The notes beneath the pieces are model-generated. The model was not told the origin of the DNA. It ran no database searches and worked only from the letters and a program-made list of their open reading frames with translations. 41,830 nucleotides of DNA, taken from NCBI GenBank assembly GCA_905479115.1, contig CAJQLF010000044.1, positions 1 through 41,830 of the forward strand. Direction: 5' to 3'. Source of the DNA: an uncultured Flavobacteriales bacterium (GTDB lineage: Bacteria > Bacteroidota > Bacteroidia > Flavobacteriales_D > Sanyastnellaceae). Shown one piece after another: positions 15,807-24,090 of the stretch. Each line of letters begins with the position of its first letter. The first letter of the stretch is position 1. A program made the position numbers and the translations under genes.

Positions 15807-16823
15807 TCACTCATCTCGGTGCGGTTCCGAATGGGGTATTGGATGTGCAAAATGCCATGATCGTTTCTCACATTCAACGCGCAATCCCTCGGCAATGTTC
15901 TCCCTGTCCGAAGCATCAAACCACTGAACGCCCTCCATTTTTTGAAACCACGTCATTTGGCGCTTGGCGAATTGCCGGGTTCGCAGTTGGATTTGGGCCT
16001 GAACGTCGGTCATAGAACATTCGTTTTCGAAGAAAGGCCACCATTCCCGGTACCCGACGGTACGCAGTGCATTGGCATCTTTGAGATACTCAAGTTCTCG
16101 GACTTCAGCCTCGAGTCCCGCTTCAATCATATGTTCCACCCGCATGTTGATGCGAGAATTCAGGGAATCCCGGTCCATTTGAAGCCCAACAACCCAGGTG
16201 TCGTATGGTCTCGCTCGAGGCGCCAGTTTGTGGAAGCTCGAGAAGGGTCTTCCTGAAATAAGACAGACCTCAAGTGCTCGGATGACCCGCTGAGGATTCT
16301 GGGCATCCATTTTACTTAAATGAGCTGGATCGAGTTGGGCGAGCTCTTCGATGAGCGGAGCAAGTCCGTGCAATTCCAATCGCTGATTCAACTGGGCTCG
16401 AATGGACGGGTCAGAGGGAATATCATCGAGGCCCTCGATCAACGCCTTGACGTACAATCCGCTCCCTCCAGCGAGAACGGCGGTGCGGCGATGTTTGAAC
16501 CAATGGTCCAACCAAACCGAAGCGTCTTGCTCAAATTGACCAGCGCTGTACCTTCGATCTGGCTCGATGAAATCTACAAAATGATGCTGAATTTCCGCTC
16601 GTTCGTTGGCGCTCGGAGCGGCAGTTCCAATGGCCATTCGCTTAAAAACTTGGCGCGAGTCGGCATTGATGATTTCGGTTTCCAGTGCGCGTGCCATGTC
16701 GATTGCCCAGCGTGTTTTTCCAACAGCCGTTGGTCCCACCACGACAACGAGAAGTGGCCGTTCATTCGGTTGGATTGAATCCGCGACGGAGGATAGGCGT
16801 TCAAGGGGCGAATCAGCCATCAA
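15807..16823 (-). CDS. miaA: tRNA dimethylallyltransferase
   Basis: At 338 residues it is slightly longer than usual (about 300-315) because of about 20 extra N-terminal residues and a C-terminal tail. The P-loop GPTAVGKT (30-37) is followed by IINADSRQVFKRMAIGTA, HHFVDFIEP, AVLAGGSGLYVKALIEG, RVIRALEV, VGYREWWPF and RTRQFAKRQMTWF, all standard MiaA motifs. It transfers the dimethylallyl group to A37 of tRNAs reading UNN codons. Its ATGA start overlaps the stop of the upstream pRiA4b-like gene (16820-16823), indicating translational coupling. Two ATGs stand at the start (16823 and 16820). Confidence 0.95.
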   Translation of the reverse strand: MMADSPLERLSSVADSIQPNERPLLVVVVGPTAVGKTRWAIDMARALETEIINADSRQVFKRMAIGTAAPSANERAEIQHHFVDFIEPDRRYSAGQFEQDASVWLDHWFKHRRTAVLAGGSGLYVKALIEGLDDIPSDPSIRAQLNQRLELHGLAPLIEELAQLDPAHLSKMDAQNPQRVIRALEVCLISGRPFSSFHKLAPRARPYDTWVVGLQMDRDSLNSRINMRVEHMIEAGLEAEVRELEYLKDANALRTVGYREWWPFFENECSMTDVQAQIQLRTRQFAKRQMTWFQKMEGVQWFDASDRENIAEGLRVECEKRSWHFAHPIPHSEPHRDE

Positions 16824-17407
16824 AAAATATCGTCGTAGTCGTCGATGTTTTCCAGGCCACCCGAAGCGTCTTCTTCGGCATCATCGGCCAGGTAGGCATC
16901 AAGTTCAGGATCTCCGGTGGAGGTCGCTTTGTCAGGTGCTTTGGTTTCATCTCCGAAAACATCAGCAAACAAGTCCGCATCATTCAATCCTTCTGGCTCA
17001 CGGCTTAGGGGGTTTGGGGTTTCTCCAAACTCCAACATCAAACGGGGGTATTCAGTTTTTTCTTCCGCCGGTCCCATCGCAATGGGCTCAAGATAAAAAC
17101 ACCACATGCGCAGGTAATCGTACACGTAGAGACCTCGTGATTGTTGAGTGGGAAGAACGTCTCGAACTTTTGCAGATTCCATTGAAGGCAAATCTGGGGA
17201 CATGGCCATGAGCGGAAATTCATCCCCTTTGTCCCACGCATCGTTGCTCTTGTAAAAGGAAGCCATTTCATGCGCATCGTTCCAATTGAATGCATCCAAG
17301 GTTGCCAAATGCAAATGCATCAGCGGTGCGTCCATTTCGATTTCAAGGTCCCGAAATACGTCTTCCTCGACGTCCAAAATCACCCGTAGTTTGACAATTT
17401 CCACCAT
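16820..17407 (-). CDS. Plasmid pRiA4b ORF-3-like / IS1096 TnpR-like domain protein
   Basis: The 195-residue acidic protein starts VEIVKLRVILDVEEDVFRDL. The N-terminal part shows the pRiA4b ORF-3 pattern: a short beta strand, then MHLHLATLDAFNWNDAHEMA with the aromatic-rich FxW and the following His, and YVYDYLRMWCFYLEP further on. The last 60 or so residues are very acidic and repetitive (DDAEEDASGG and DDYDDIF), suggesting a disordered tail. The domain is widespread and sometimes carried near insertion sequences, but no transposase is visible here. Its coupling to miaA is common in my memory of Bacteroidota genomes. Function is unknown. Confidence 0.75.
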   Translation of the reverse strand: MVEIVKLRVILDVEEDVFRDLEIEMDAPLMHLHLATLDAFNWNDAHEMASFYKSNDAWDKGDEFPLMAMSPDLPSMESAKVRDVLPTQQSRGLYVYDYLRMWCFYLEPIAMGPAEEKTEYPRLMLEFGETPNPLSREPEGLNDADLFADVFGDETKAPDKATSTGDPELDAYLADDAEEDASGGLENIDDYDDIF

Positions 17408-17410
17408 GGC

Positions 17411-17740
17411 TTAAAGATACGCTTTCAATTCTTCTGGGTCGATGGCCGAATGATTGGCATGGTAAAGTGCTTTGCCGCCGGATACTAAAATCAATTGTGG
17501 TGACTGATGTTCGACACGCAAATCGGTTGCAATCGCCTGGCTGACCTCCCGGAAATTGAGCAGGTCCAGAAGGAATGGTTGAACATCCGAAGGAAGATCC
17601 CAACGTTGCTCCGTGAGTTTTAGGGCCATCCGGCTGACACTGCAGCGCGTGCTGTGTTTGAAAACAACAAGGGGCATTTTACCTGATCGATCCAATGCCT
17701 CGTTCCAACCTTCTATTGATTCCAATGTTATCCAATCCAT
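17411..17740 (-). CDS. ytxJ: YtxJ-type bacillithiol-system redox protein
   Basis: From ATG 17740 (MDWITLESIEGWNEAL) the protein has 109 residues, the normal size of the YtxJ (DUF2847) family. The thioredoxin-like fold shows PLVVFKHSTRCSVSRMAL, where the cysteine in the TRCSVS motif is the presumed redox residue (monothiol CxxS), and HQSPQLILVSGGKALYHANH with the cis-Pro region and the HxxI end. YtxJ proteins are thought to reverse S-bacillithiolation as monothiol bacilliredoxins, so the organism probably uses bacillithiol. The longer frame to 17773 would add eleven residues overlapping the promoter of the divergent TPR-like gene. Confidence 0.85.
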   Translation of the reverse strand: MDWITLESIEGWNEALDRSGKMPLVVFKHSTRCSVSRMALKLTEQRWDLPSDVQPFLLDLLNFREVSQAIATDLRVEHQSPQLILVSGGKALYHANHSAIDPEELKAYL

Positions 17741-17778
17741 TTGATGCGGTAAATTTGCCCACAAAAATACCACGTCCC

Positions 17779-18312
17779 ATGGACACTCGATTCATAAAAA
17801 TTCCTCTGGCCGCTGCAAGTTTGGCGTATGCCATTCACCTTTTCATGAAAGGTCACGTCGGAAGCGGTGTAGGAATGGTCCTGGTGACTGTTGTTTTGGT
17901 GCTGGTGACGCTGCAGAGCATGAGATTGCTCATGGCGTTCGTGAGCCTTCGGCAACAAAAAATGGATGATGCCCGCAAATGGATTGGGCGGGTCAATCCA
18001 AAGCATCTTTGGCCGCGTCGCAGAGGGTACTGGTATTTTTTGTCCGGCAGTCTGATGATGGAGCACAATATGAACGACGCGGAAAAGTTGCTCAAAGAGT
18101 CGCTTGAAGTAGGCCTAAAGCAGGACCATGACAAGGCTGCGGTTAAGCTGAACTTAGCCGTTGTCGCATCAGCAAAGCGGAAGCCGAAGCTCGCGAAGGC
18201 GCTGCTTGTGGAATGCAAACGTCTGGATACCAAGGGCATGCTCAAAAAGGACATCAAGCAAGTGGAGGCGGCCATTCGGAACCCGGCGCAGATGCGCATG
18301 CGCGGGCGATAA
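17779..18312 (+). CDS. Small membrane protein with TPR-like C-terminus
   Basis: Starting at ATG 17779 (MDTRFIKIPLAAA) the product has about 177 residues. Two predicted membrane helices (about 8-23 and 29-55) are followed by a basic segment PKHLWPRRRGYWYF and then helices typical of tetratricopeptide units: LMMEHNMNDAEKLLKESLEVG and KAAVKLNLAVVASAKRKPKLA, ending in a basic tail. It likely sits in the inner membrane with the TPR-like part in the cytoplasm, binding a partner. No enzymatic motif is visible. The gene diverges from ytxJ with only 38 bases between ATGs, so their promoters must overlap the coding regions or each other. Confidence 0.78.
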   Translation: MDTRFIKIPLAAASLAYAIHLFMKGHVGSGVGMVLVTVVLVLVTLQSMRLLMAFVSLRQQKMDDARKWIGRVNPKHLWPRRRGYWYFLSGSLMMEHNMNDAEKLLKESLEVGLKQDHDKAAVKLNLAVVASAKRKPKLAKALLVECKRLDTKGMLKKDIKQVEAAIRNPAQMRMRGR

Positions 18313-18333
18313 TTGCCTCGTGCGATTGATCCG

Positions 18334-18609
18334 TTAAGATTCCCTGAATTCGGAAGGTTGGTTTTTGGCAGAAGAGGTCCGCACCGCTTGGAGGCGCTCC
18401 ATTAACTTCATGCTCGACTTCTCAGACGCTTTACACAGCGTTTGAAGCTGTTTCTCGGCTTCTGGGCCGTCCCAAGTCGAAGACTTGAGTTGAGCAATGA
18501 AATGGCTCAATTCCTTATTGCTTTTTCGCACAATTCGCTGTGCTTCATCTCTTAATTCGGGATGGCGAAACAGCACCTGGAGGGCCTGCTCGTTCACTTC
18601 CGTAAACAT
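18334..18609 (-). CDS. Hypothetical helical protein
   Basis: This is a 91-residue product from ATG 18609 (MFTEVNEQALQVLFRHPEL). It is predicted to be almost wholly helical, charged, and without a signal peptide or membrane segment. A C-terminal KNQPSEFRES tail looks disordered. I do not recognise the family. The longer frame starts at TTG 18648 and adds 13 residues. It converges on the TPR-like gene with a 21-base gap. It lies downstream of the E1 gene on the same strand with a 125-base gap that shows no other feature. Confidence 0.6.
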   Translation of the reverse strand: MFTEVNEQALQVLFRHPELRDEAQRIVRKSNKELSHFIAQLKSSTWDGPEAEKQLQTLCKASEKSSMKLMERLQAVRTSSAKNQPSEFRES

Positions 18610-18734
18610 GGCGTGAATCGCTCGTTCTATGTGATGCAGAGGTAACAAAAAAGATGGTTAAGCCGGGTAGAAATGGTGTGAACCGCCTTCCAATGTAATT
18701 GCTTTAATGATTGATTCCAAACAAATTACGTAAG

Positions 18735-20750
18735 CTATGCGCTCAGCACCGACTCAATGGCCTCATCGACTCGAGCGTTCGCTAGGAATTGTTCCTCCAA
18801 ATTTTCGGCAAATGGAAACGCCGTATCCAATCCGGCCACCCGATGAATTGGGGCATCTAAATCCTTCCAGCACATCTCTTGAATTCGAGCGCTGATTTCG
18901 GCTCCAATACCGCCAGTCATGGTGTCTTCGTGCAGCACAATGACGCGGTTCGTTTTGCGCACACTTGTGGCGACAGCATGCTCATCCCATGGGAGAAGCG
19001 TTCGCAAATCAATGACTTCAATGGAGGCCGATGATTTGCTCGCAGCTGCTTGGGCCCATTGCACTCCCAATCCGTAGGTCACAATGGTCAAGTCGGATCC
19101 GGTTTGCACGATTCGAGCGGCGCCAATCTCGACGGTAAACGGGTTCTCATCTACGGTCCCTGTCAGAGAACGATACAGGTATTTGTGCTCAAAAAATAAG
19201 ATTGGATTGGGGTCCTCGAACGCGCGCAATAAAAGCCCTTTGGCATCTTCTGGCGTGGAAGGGTAGACAATTTTGAGACCTGGCACGTGAAAGAACCACG
19301 CTTCTGTAGACTGGCTGTGGAACGGTCCCGCACCGACATTTCCACCTGTTGGCATCCGGACGACGACATCCGCATTTTGTCCCCAGCGCCAATGAATTTT
19401 TGCGAGGTTATTGACGATTTGATTGAATCCAACGGTAACAAAATCGCTGAATTGCATTTCCATCATGGATTTTTTACCAGCAATGCTCAATCCCAGCGCT
19501 GCTCCAACTATGGCGGATTCGCAAAGTGGCGTGTTTCGGACCCGTTCTTTGCCGAATCGTTTGACAAACCCATCCGTCACCTTGAAAACACCGCCGTACT
19601 CTGCAATGTCTTGCCCCATCAAAACCAAGTCTGGATAAGCCTCCATGGCTTGACCCAACCCTTCGCTGATGGCATCAATCATGCGCAGCTCCCGATCGGT
19701 TGACTTGGCGCCTCCCCATTGACTTTCGGACACTTGAGCGAAACGGTCATCCAGTTCGAGCTCTACCGAATTCTCGATGGCAGGCTCGATGGCCGCTGCT
19801 TTTAAACCTTCTTTGATGGCCATTGAATGACGAGCTTTCACTTCTTCGATGTATCCGCTTTCGATTGCTCCTTGGGCAGTGGCCCACGCCTCGAACTTTT
19901 CCACGGGATCGATTTGGCCCCAGTGCTCAATCAGTCCTTCTGGATAGTATTTGGTTCCGGAAGCTTCCTCATGTCCCCGCATTCGGAATGTTTTGAATTC
20001 CAAAAGGATGGGACGTGGATTCTGGCGAATGGATGCTGCAGCATCTTTCACCGCATGGTATACGGCGAGCACGTCATTGCCGTCCACCCGGATAGCGTCT
20101 TCTGCTGGGATGCCATAGCCGATGGCCTTATCCGTAAAATGTTCGAAGCGAAACTGCTCGTTGGAAGGGGTTGACAGCCCCCATGAGTTGTTTTCAATTC
20201 CGATGATGACAGGCAATTGCCATACTGCAGCGACATTGATTGCTTCGTGAAAGTCCCCTTCAGATGCACCGCCGTCGCCGGTAAAAACCAAAGTCGCCTT
20301 GCCGCTCTCATCCAGCTTGTGCGCGAGAGCGATACCGTCGGCGATGCCCAATTGAGGACCAAGGTGGGAGATCATGCCCACGATGTGATGTTCTATGGAG
20401 CCAAAATGAAAAGAACGGTCTCTTCCTTTGGTGAATCCGTTCGCTTTGCCTTGAAATTGCGAAAACAACCGGTCCAAGGTGATGCCCCGGGTCGTGAAAA
20501 CGCCCAAGTTCCGGTGCATGGGTAGGATGAATTCATCCACCTCCAATGCAGCCGTTGCTCCAACCGAAATGGCCTCTTGCCCCATTCCGCTGAACCACTT
20601 GGAGATTTTTCCTTGCCGCAATTGACTCAGCATCTTTTCTTCCACCATCCGCGGAAGCATCAGCTGATCGTAAAGCAATTGGATGGCCTCATCACTCAAG
20701 TCACGTCGGTCAAAAGCCAGTGGGTTGTGGGGGAAGTCTGTTTGGGACAT
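18735..20750 (-). CDS. Fused 2-oxoacid dehydrogenase E1 component (alpha and beta in one chain)
   Basis: The 671-residue protein joins an E1 alpha domain (about 1-335) and an E1 beta domain (about 350-671). The alpha part has GQEAISVGATAAL, HRNLGVF and the thiamine diphosphate motif GDGGASEGDFHEA...NNSW (158-190), plus RMRGHEEASG. The beta part has LVLMGQDIAEYGGVFKVT, NTPLCESAIVGAALG, RMPTGGNVGAGPFHSQS and PNPILFFEHKYLYRS. It decarboxylates a branched-chain 2-oxoacid (or pyruvate) and passes the acyl group to E2 lipoate. Such fusions are common in Bacteroidota, and databases usually call them 2-oxoisovalerate dehydrogenase. E2 and E3 are not in the window, so the exact substrate is uncertain. 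Confidence 0.93.
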   Translation of the reverse strand: MSQTDFPHNPLAFDRRDLSDEAIQLLYDQLMLPRMVEEKMLSQLRQGKISKWFSGMGQEAISVGATAALEVDEFILPMHRNLGVFTTRGITLDRLFSQFQGKANGFTKGRDRSFHFGSIEHHIVGMISHLGPQLGIADGIALAHKLDESGKATLVFTGDGGASEGDFHEAINVAAVWQLPVIIGIENNSWGLSTPSNEQFRFEHFTDKAIGYGIPAEDAIRVDGNDVLAVYHAVKDAAASIRQNPRPILLEFKTFRMRGHEEASGTKYYPEGLIEHWGQIDPVEKFEAWATAQGAIESGYIEEVKARHSMAIKEGLKAAAIEPAIENSVELELDDRFAQVSESQWGGAKSTDRELRMIDAISEGLGQAMEAYPDLVLMGQDIAEYGGVFKVTDGFVKRFGKERVRNTPLCESAIVGAALGLSIAGKKSMMEMQFSDFVTVGFNQIVNNLAKIHWRWGQNADVVVRMPTGGNVGAGPFHSQSTEAWFFHVPGLKIVYPSTPEDAKGLLLRAFEDPNPILFFEHKYLYRSLTGTVDENPFTVEIGAARIVQTGSDLTIVTYGLGVQWAQAAASKSSASIEVIDLRTLLPWDEHAVATSVRKTNRVIVLHEDTMTGGIGAEISARIQEMCWKDLDAPIHRVAGLDTAFPFAENLEEQFLANARVDEAIESVLSA

Positions 20751-20824
20751 GGGTCAAATTCATGACGAAGTTAAGTCTTAGGCGTTCAAGCTGATTCGCA
20801 AGAACTCGGGTTTATCTTCGTCGA

Positions 20825-22420
20825 ATGGCATCCGGAAGTGAAACCCAATTTATCGATGTGCGTTTTCCCGTGGAGTGGTCGGGAGATGAATCTAAAATCC
20901 GGGAAGTTGTCGCTGAAGCTATGGGCTGTTCCGAGGAGCGCCTTGGAAAGTACAGGGTGGTGCGAAAGAACTTGGATGCCCGCAAACGTCAAGTGATGGC
21001 GGTGTGGCGAATAGAAGTAGCCAATGGCAAGGACGACCTGCCAGAAAACCCGCTTCCTTCGGGTGATTTTGAGCCCGTTCAGAACGATGCGGAGTCCGTC
21101 TTCATCATTGGTGCAGGGCCTGCAGGCTTGTTTGCTGCACTATCGTTGATTCAGCAAGGCATCCGTCCCATCCTCTTAGAACGTGGTCAACCGGTGAAGC
21201 AGCGCCGACGAGATTTGGTGAGCATAACGCGTGAACACCTTGTAGATCCGGATTCGAATTATTGTTTTGGAGAGGGAGGAGCAGGCACGTACAGCGATGG
21301 GAAATTATACACCCGGAGTCATAAAAGGGGGAACATTCAAGGCGTGCTTAACTGCCTTGTTCAGTTCGGCGCCGACCCCTCAATTTTGATTGATGCTCAC
21401 CCGCACATCGGCACCAATAAATTACCTCAAATCATTGAGCGCATGCGCGCAGCGATTGAGGATGCGGGAGGTCAGGTGCATTTCGGATGCCGGATGGTGG
21501 ACATTGCAGCGGACGGCGGGCAGGTTAGCGGTGTTCACTGGGTAAACGTCGAAACGGACGAAGTACATTCAGCAGAAACGGAACGAATTATTATGGCAAC
21601 GGGCCATAGTGCACGGGATGTTTTCGAATTAATGGAATCGAAAGGGTGGGCACTCGAAGCCAAGCCTTTCGCCATGGGGGTGCGGATTGAGCATCCACAG
21701 GAGTTGGTGGATAGAATCCAATACAGCGGCCAATCGAGAGGAGAGTGGCTGCCACCCGCGTCGTACCGATTGGTTTGTCAGGTGAATGGACGAGGTGTGC
21801 ATTCATTTTGTATGTGCCCCGGTGGCATCATCGCTCCATGCGCAACAGACCCGAATTCCGTCGTGACGAACGGTTGGTCGCCCTCCAAACGCAACAATCC
21901 ATTCGCTAACTCTGGCATGGTTGTGCAGCTGGGACCTGAAGATTGGAAGGCGGAAGGATTCAATGGAGTGCTTGGTGCCTTAGAATTTCAGCGAGAGCTT
22001 GAGCGAACGTGCTGGGAGGCTGGTGGTCGAACGCAACGTGCACCGGCCCAGCGGCTAATCGATTTTTTACATGGCTCGCAAGGCCGGATTTCCCGTGACT
22101 TACCCGCTTGCTCCTACTTGCCGGGTGTTGTTTCGGTCAACTTACGCACGTTGTTGCCGCCCGTCATCTCGGATTCGTTGGCTGAGGGATTGCGAGAGTT
22201 TGGAAAGCGCATGCCAACGTATATGGATACCAACGCCATCTTAGTCGCACCCGAATCGCGCACATCAAGTCCAGTCCGCATTCCCCGTGATCGTGATTCT
22301 TTGTCACATCCAGAGATTGCCGGACTCTATCCCTGTGGAGAGGGTGGAGGATATGCTGGAGGGATTCTGTCTGCTGCGCTCGATGGCATTCGAGTGGCAG
22401 AGGCGGCAGGGCAATCCTGA
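20825..22420 (+). CDS. FAD-dependent dehydrogenase, COG2509 family
   Basis: The 531-residue protein has an N-terminal region of about 85 residues (RVVRKNLDARKRQVMAVWRIEV is typical of the family). The FAD-binding GxGxxG in IIGAGPAGLFAALSL (95-109) is followed by CFGEGGAGTYSDGKLYTRS, GTNKLPQIIERMR and MATGHSARDVFELM. The C-terminal part has CMCPGGIIAPCATDPNSVVTNG and LYPCGEGGGYAGGILSAALDG, the second FAD contact. The family is widespread but lacks an established substrate. ATG 20825 lies 75 bases from the divergent E1 gene. An intrinsic terminator follows. Confidence 0.9.
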   Translation: MASGSETQFIDVRFPVEWSGDESKIREVVAEAMGCSEERLGKYRVVRKNLDARKRQVMAVWRIEVANGKDDLPENPLPSGDFEPVQNDAESVFIIGAGPAGLFAALSLIQQGIRPILLERGQPVKQRRRDLVSITREHLVDPDSNYCFGEGGAGTYSDGKLYTRSHKRGNIQGVLNCLVQFGADPSILIDAHPHIGTNKLPQIIERMRAAIEDAGGQVHFGCRMVDIAADGGQVSGVHWVNVETDEVHSAETERIIMATGHSARDVFELMESKGWALEAKPFAMGVRIEHPQELVDRIQYSGQSRGEWLPPASYRLVCQVNGRGVHSFCMCPGGIIAPCATDPNSVVTNGWSPSKRNNPFANSGMVVQLGPEDWKAEGFNGVLGALEFQRELERTCWEAGGRTQRAPAQRLIDFLHGSQGRISRDLPACSYLPGVVSVNLRTLLPPVISDSLAEGLREFGKRMPTYMDTNAILVAPESRTSSPVRIPRDRDSLSHPEIAGLYPCGEGGGYAGGILSAALDGIRVAEAAGQS

Positions 22421-22444
22421 CCTTAACTTATTTTCAATGAGAGC

Positions 22445-22480
22445 AAAAAAAGACCGCCTGTATGGGCAGTCTTTTTTTTT
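22445..22480. terminator. Rho-independent terminator, bidirectional
   Basis: AAAAAAAGAC-C-GCC (from 22445) pairs with GGC-A-GTCTTTTTTT around a short TGTATG loop, with one internal C-A mismatch. The T-run ends at 22480. It lies between the convergent FAD dehydrogenase and TSP3/SPOR-like outer-membrane protein genes and can serve both. Confidence 0.85.
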
Positions 22481-22496
22481 GAGAGCGGGATGCGTT

Positions 22497-24026
22497 TTAT
22501 TTCGAAGCTGTACCCTTGGTGTGCAGTTCGCGGTCTAATTGTTCTGCCGTTGCTACATCAATGATGCGTCCATTGAATTCGCCCACAATAAAGGCTTGAA
22601 CGAATCCGGCATTTTTCATTTTGGTCAAATCAGCTTGTGCCGCTGCCGCGTCATAAACGGCTTGTGTCACGAAAGTCATCGTACTGGATTGATCGAATTT
22701 CTGTGTGACCTCACCGCTTAAGATAAAAGGCGTGATCAGCTCCATATCTAGCATGCGAACGTCGGGTGTTAACTGGACGCGGTAAGCAGGTCGAATGGCC
22801 GGCATGACAGCACGGTAACTCTTGAGCTCATCAATGGAAAGGAGTTCATTGTTGCCGGACTTGATCGCGTTTGTTTCTCCCACGGGTTGTTCGCTTTTAG
22901 CCTTGACCTGGATGGTCGATTTAATTGAACCAAACGTCTGCAATAACCGCGATTCAGCGGGTGTGTGTCCCCGTGTGTCAACGGATGTCACCTGAGGTGC
23001 CTGCGTTTTTGTTTCGATGCGTTGGAATTCCTCGTGGGCACGAGGCTGAAATGCAGCCGCTTCTGCTTCAAGAGCTTGCCATTGCGCATTGCTCAGGGAA
23101 ACGCCTTGTAAGTTGACCCGGGCGTGCGGTGAAAACGGCTCGTCATCCTGGTAGTCGGCCACGCCGTCTTTGTCGCTGTCCACAGGACAACCTCGTCGAT
23201 CAATGGCTATACCTTCCGGTGTTCCAGGACATCGGTCGCGGTTGTCCTTGATGCCATCTTGGTCAAAATCATCACCCAATTCAGCCCATGCTTCAGGGTA
23301 GTCGATGCGCGGTTCGGCGAAATCTCTTCCGATGCGAATGCCAAGACCGGCTTGGGCAGTCGTTAGATAATCGGTGTATCCCGGTCGAGGGTCAAGGCTC
23401 GCCTCTGCTCCTACGAGCATTGAAAAGGCTGCACTAGCGTAGAAACGCGGAGTGAGATTGAGGTTGACTCCCAAGCGAACAGGAACAGCCAAACTATTTT
23501 GCGTCCGCGTTTGAGATTCGAAGGCATAATCAGGCGCCACCTCTTGAGCCAAAACCGCAGCATTGACGTCGTTTTCTGGCATGTCATAGACCCGTCCGTC
23601 GCTCCAGTAATGATAGGATTGTCCAGACGCATCAGCAAGGTCCGCATAGTTAGCTTGTTGCATAAAGCTGATCCCGACACCGAGCCAAGGTTGGATGATG
23701 CGTTGATTTTCATACGGCTGATGCAATCGTAAACCAGCACCGAATCCATACCATTCTGAAATTTCATGGCGCCGCTCGGAAGCAGTTAATCCGAGACTTC
23801 CCCAATTCATTTCAGCATCTGCTGAACAGAATGGGAGGATGTCTGTGTACATCGCTAGTTGGGTTGAGTAGGAACCCGTTGAAGAGATTTGAATTCCGTC
23901 TTCCAGATTGGAGGCTCCCGTGAAACTCGTGGGGCCGGTGACAACTTGGAATCCCGTTTGGGCGTCCATTTCGTTTGCACAGAGAAGTAATGTGGAGAAG
24001 GATAGAAGTTGAATAGCAGTCCGCAT
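22497..24026 (-). CDS. Outer-membrane beta-barrel protein with thrombospondin type 3 repeats and SPOR-like C-terminus
   Basis: From ATG 24026 the protein has about 509 residues with a signal peptide (MRTAIQLLSFSTLLLCANEM, cut near MDAQ). Residues about 25-240 form alternating amphipathic strands ending in AGLGIRIG, as in an 8-strand OmpA/OprF-like barrel. Residues about 252-298 are calcium-binding TSP3 repeats (DDFDQDGIKDNRDRCPG and DSDKDGVADYQDD). Instead of the usual OmpA domain, a linker leads to a SPOR-like region (about 414-500): YRVQLTPDVR and MKNAGFVQAFIVGEFNGR. I infer an outer-membrane porin-like protein touching peptidoglycan through SPOR. A longer start at 24056 is possible but spoils the signal peptide. 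Confidence 0.82.
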   Translation of the reverse strand: MRTAIQLLSFSTLLLCANEMDAQTGFQVVTGPTSFTGASNLEDGIQISSTGSYSTQLAMYTDILPFCSADAEMNWGSLGLTASERRHEISEWYGFGAGLRLHQPYENQRIIQPWLGVGISFMQQANYADLADASGQSYHYWSDGRVYDMPENDVNAAVLAQEVAPDYAFESQTRTQNSLAVPVRLGVNLNLTPRFYASAAFSMLVGAEASLDPRPGYTDYLTTAQAGLGIRIGRDFAEPRIDYPEAWAELGDDFDQDGIKDNRDRCPGTPEGIAIDRRGCPVDSDKDGVADYQDDEPFSPHARVNLQGVSLSNAQWQALEAEAAAFQPRAHEEFQRIETKTQAPQVTSVDTRGHTPAESRLLQTFGSIKSTIQVKAKSEQPVGETNAIKSGNNELLSIDELKSYRAVMPAIRPAYRVQLTPDVRMLDMELITPFILSGEVTQKFDQSSTMTFVTQAVYDAAAAQADLTKMKNAGFVQAFIVGEFNGRIIDVATAEQLDRELHTKGTASK

Positions 24027-24090
24027 GGGTCTTAAGGTCTTAATGTGACATTTCATCCCCAGTCTTTACGGATTTCATCGAAAAAAGGTT

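Noticed and set aside
15746-15919. N-terminal extension of MutS2 to 15919
   Set aside because: The extra residues lie in the 3' end of miaA and do not resemble MutS2, whose usual N-terminus begins at ATG 15745.
18293-18302. Palindrome GCGCATGCGC near the end of the TPR-like gene
   Set aside because: It lies within coding sequence for a Met/Arg-rich tail, is short, and has no partner copy or T-run.
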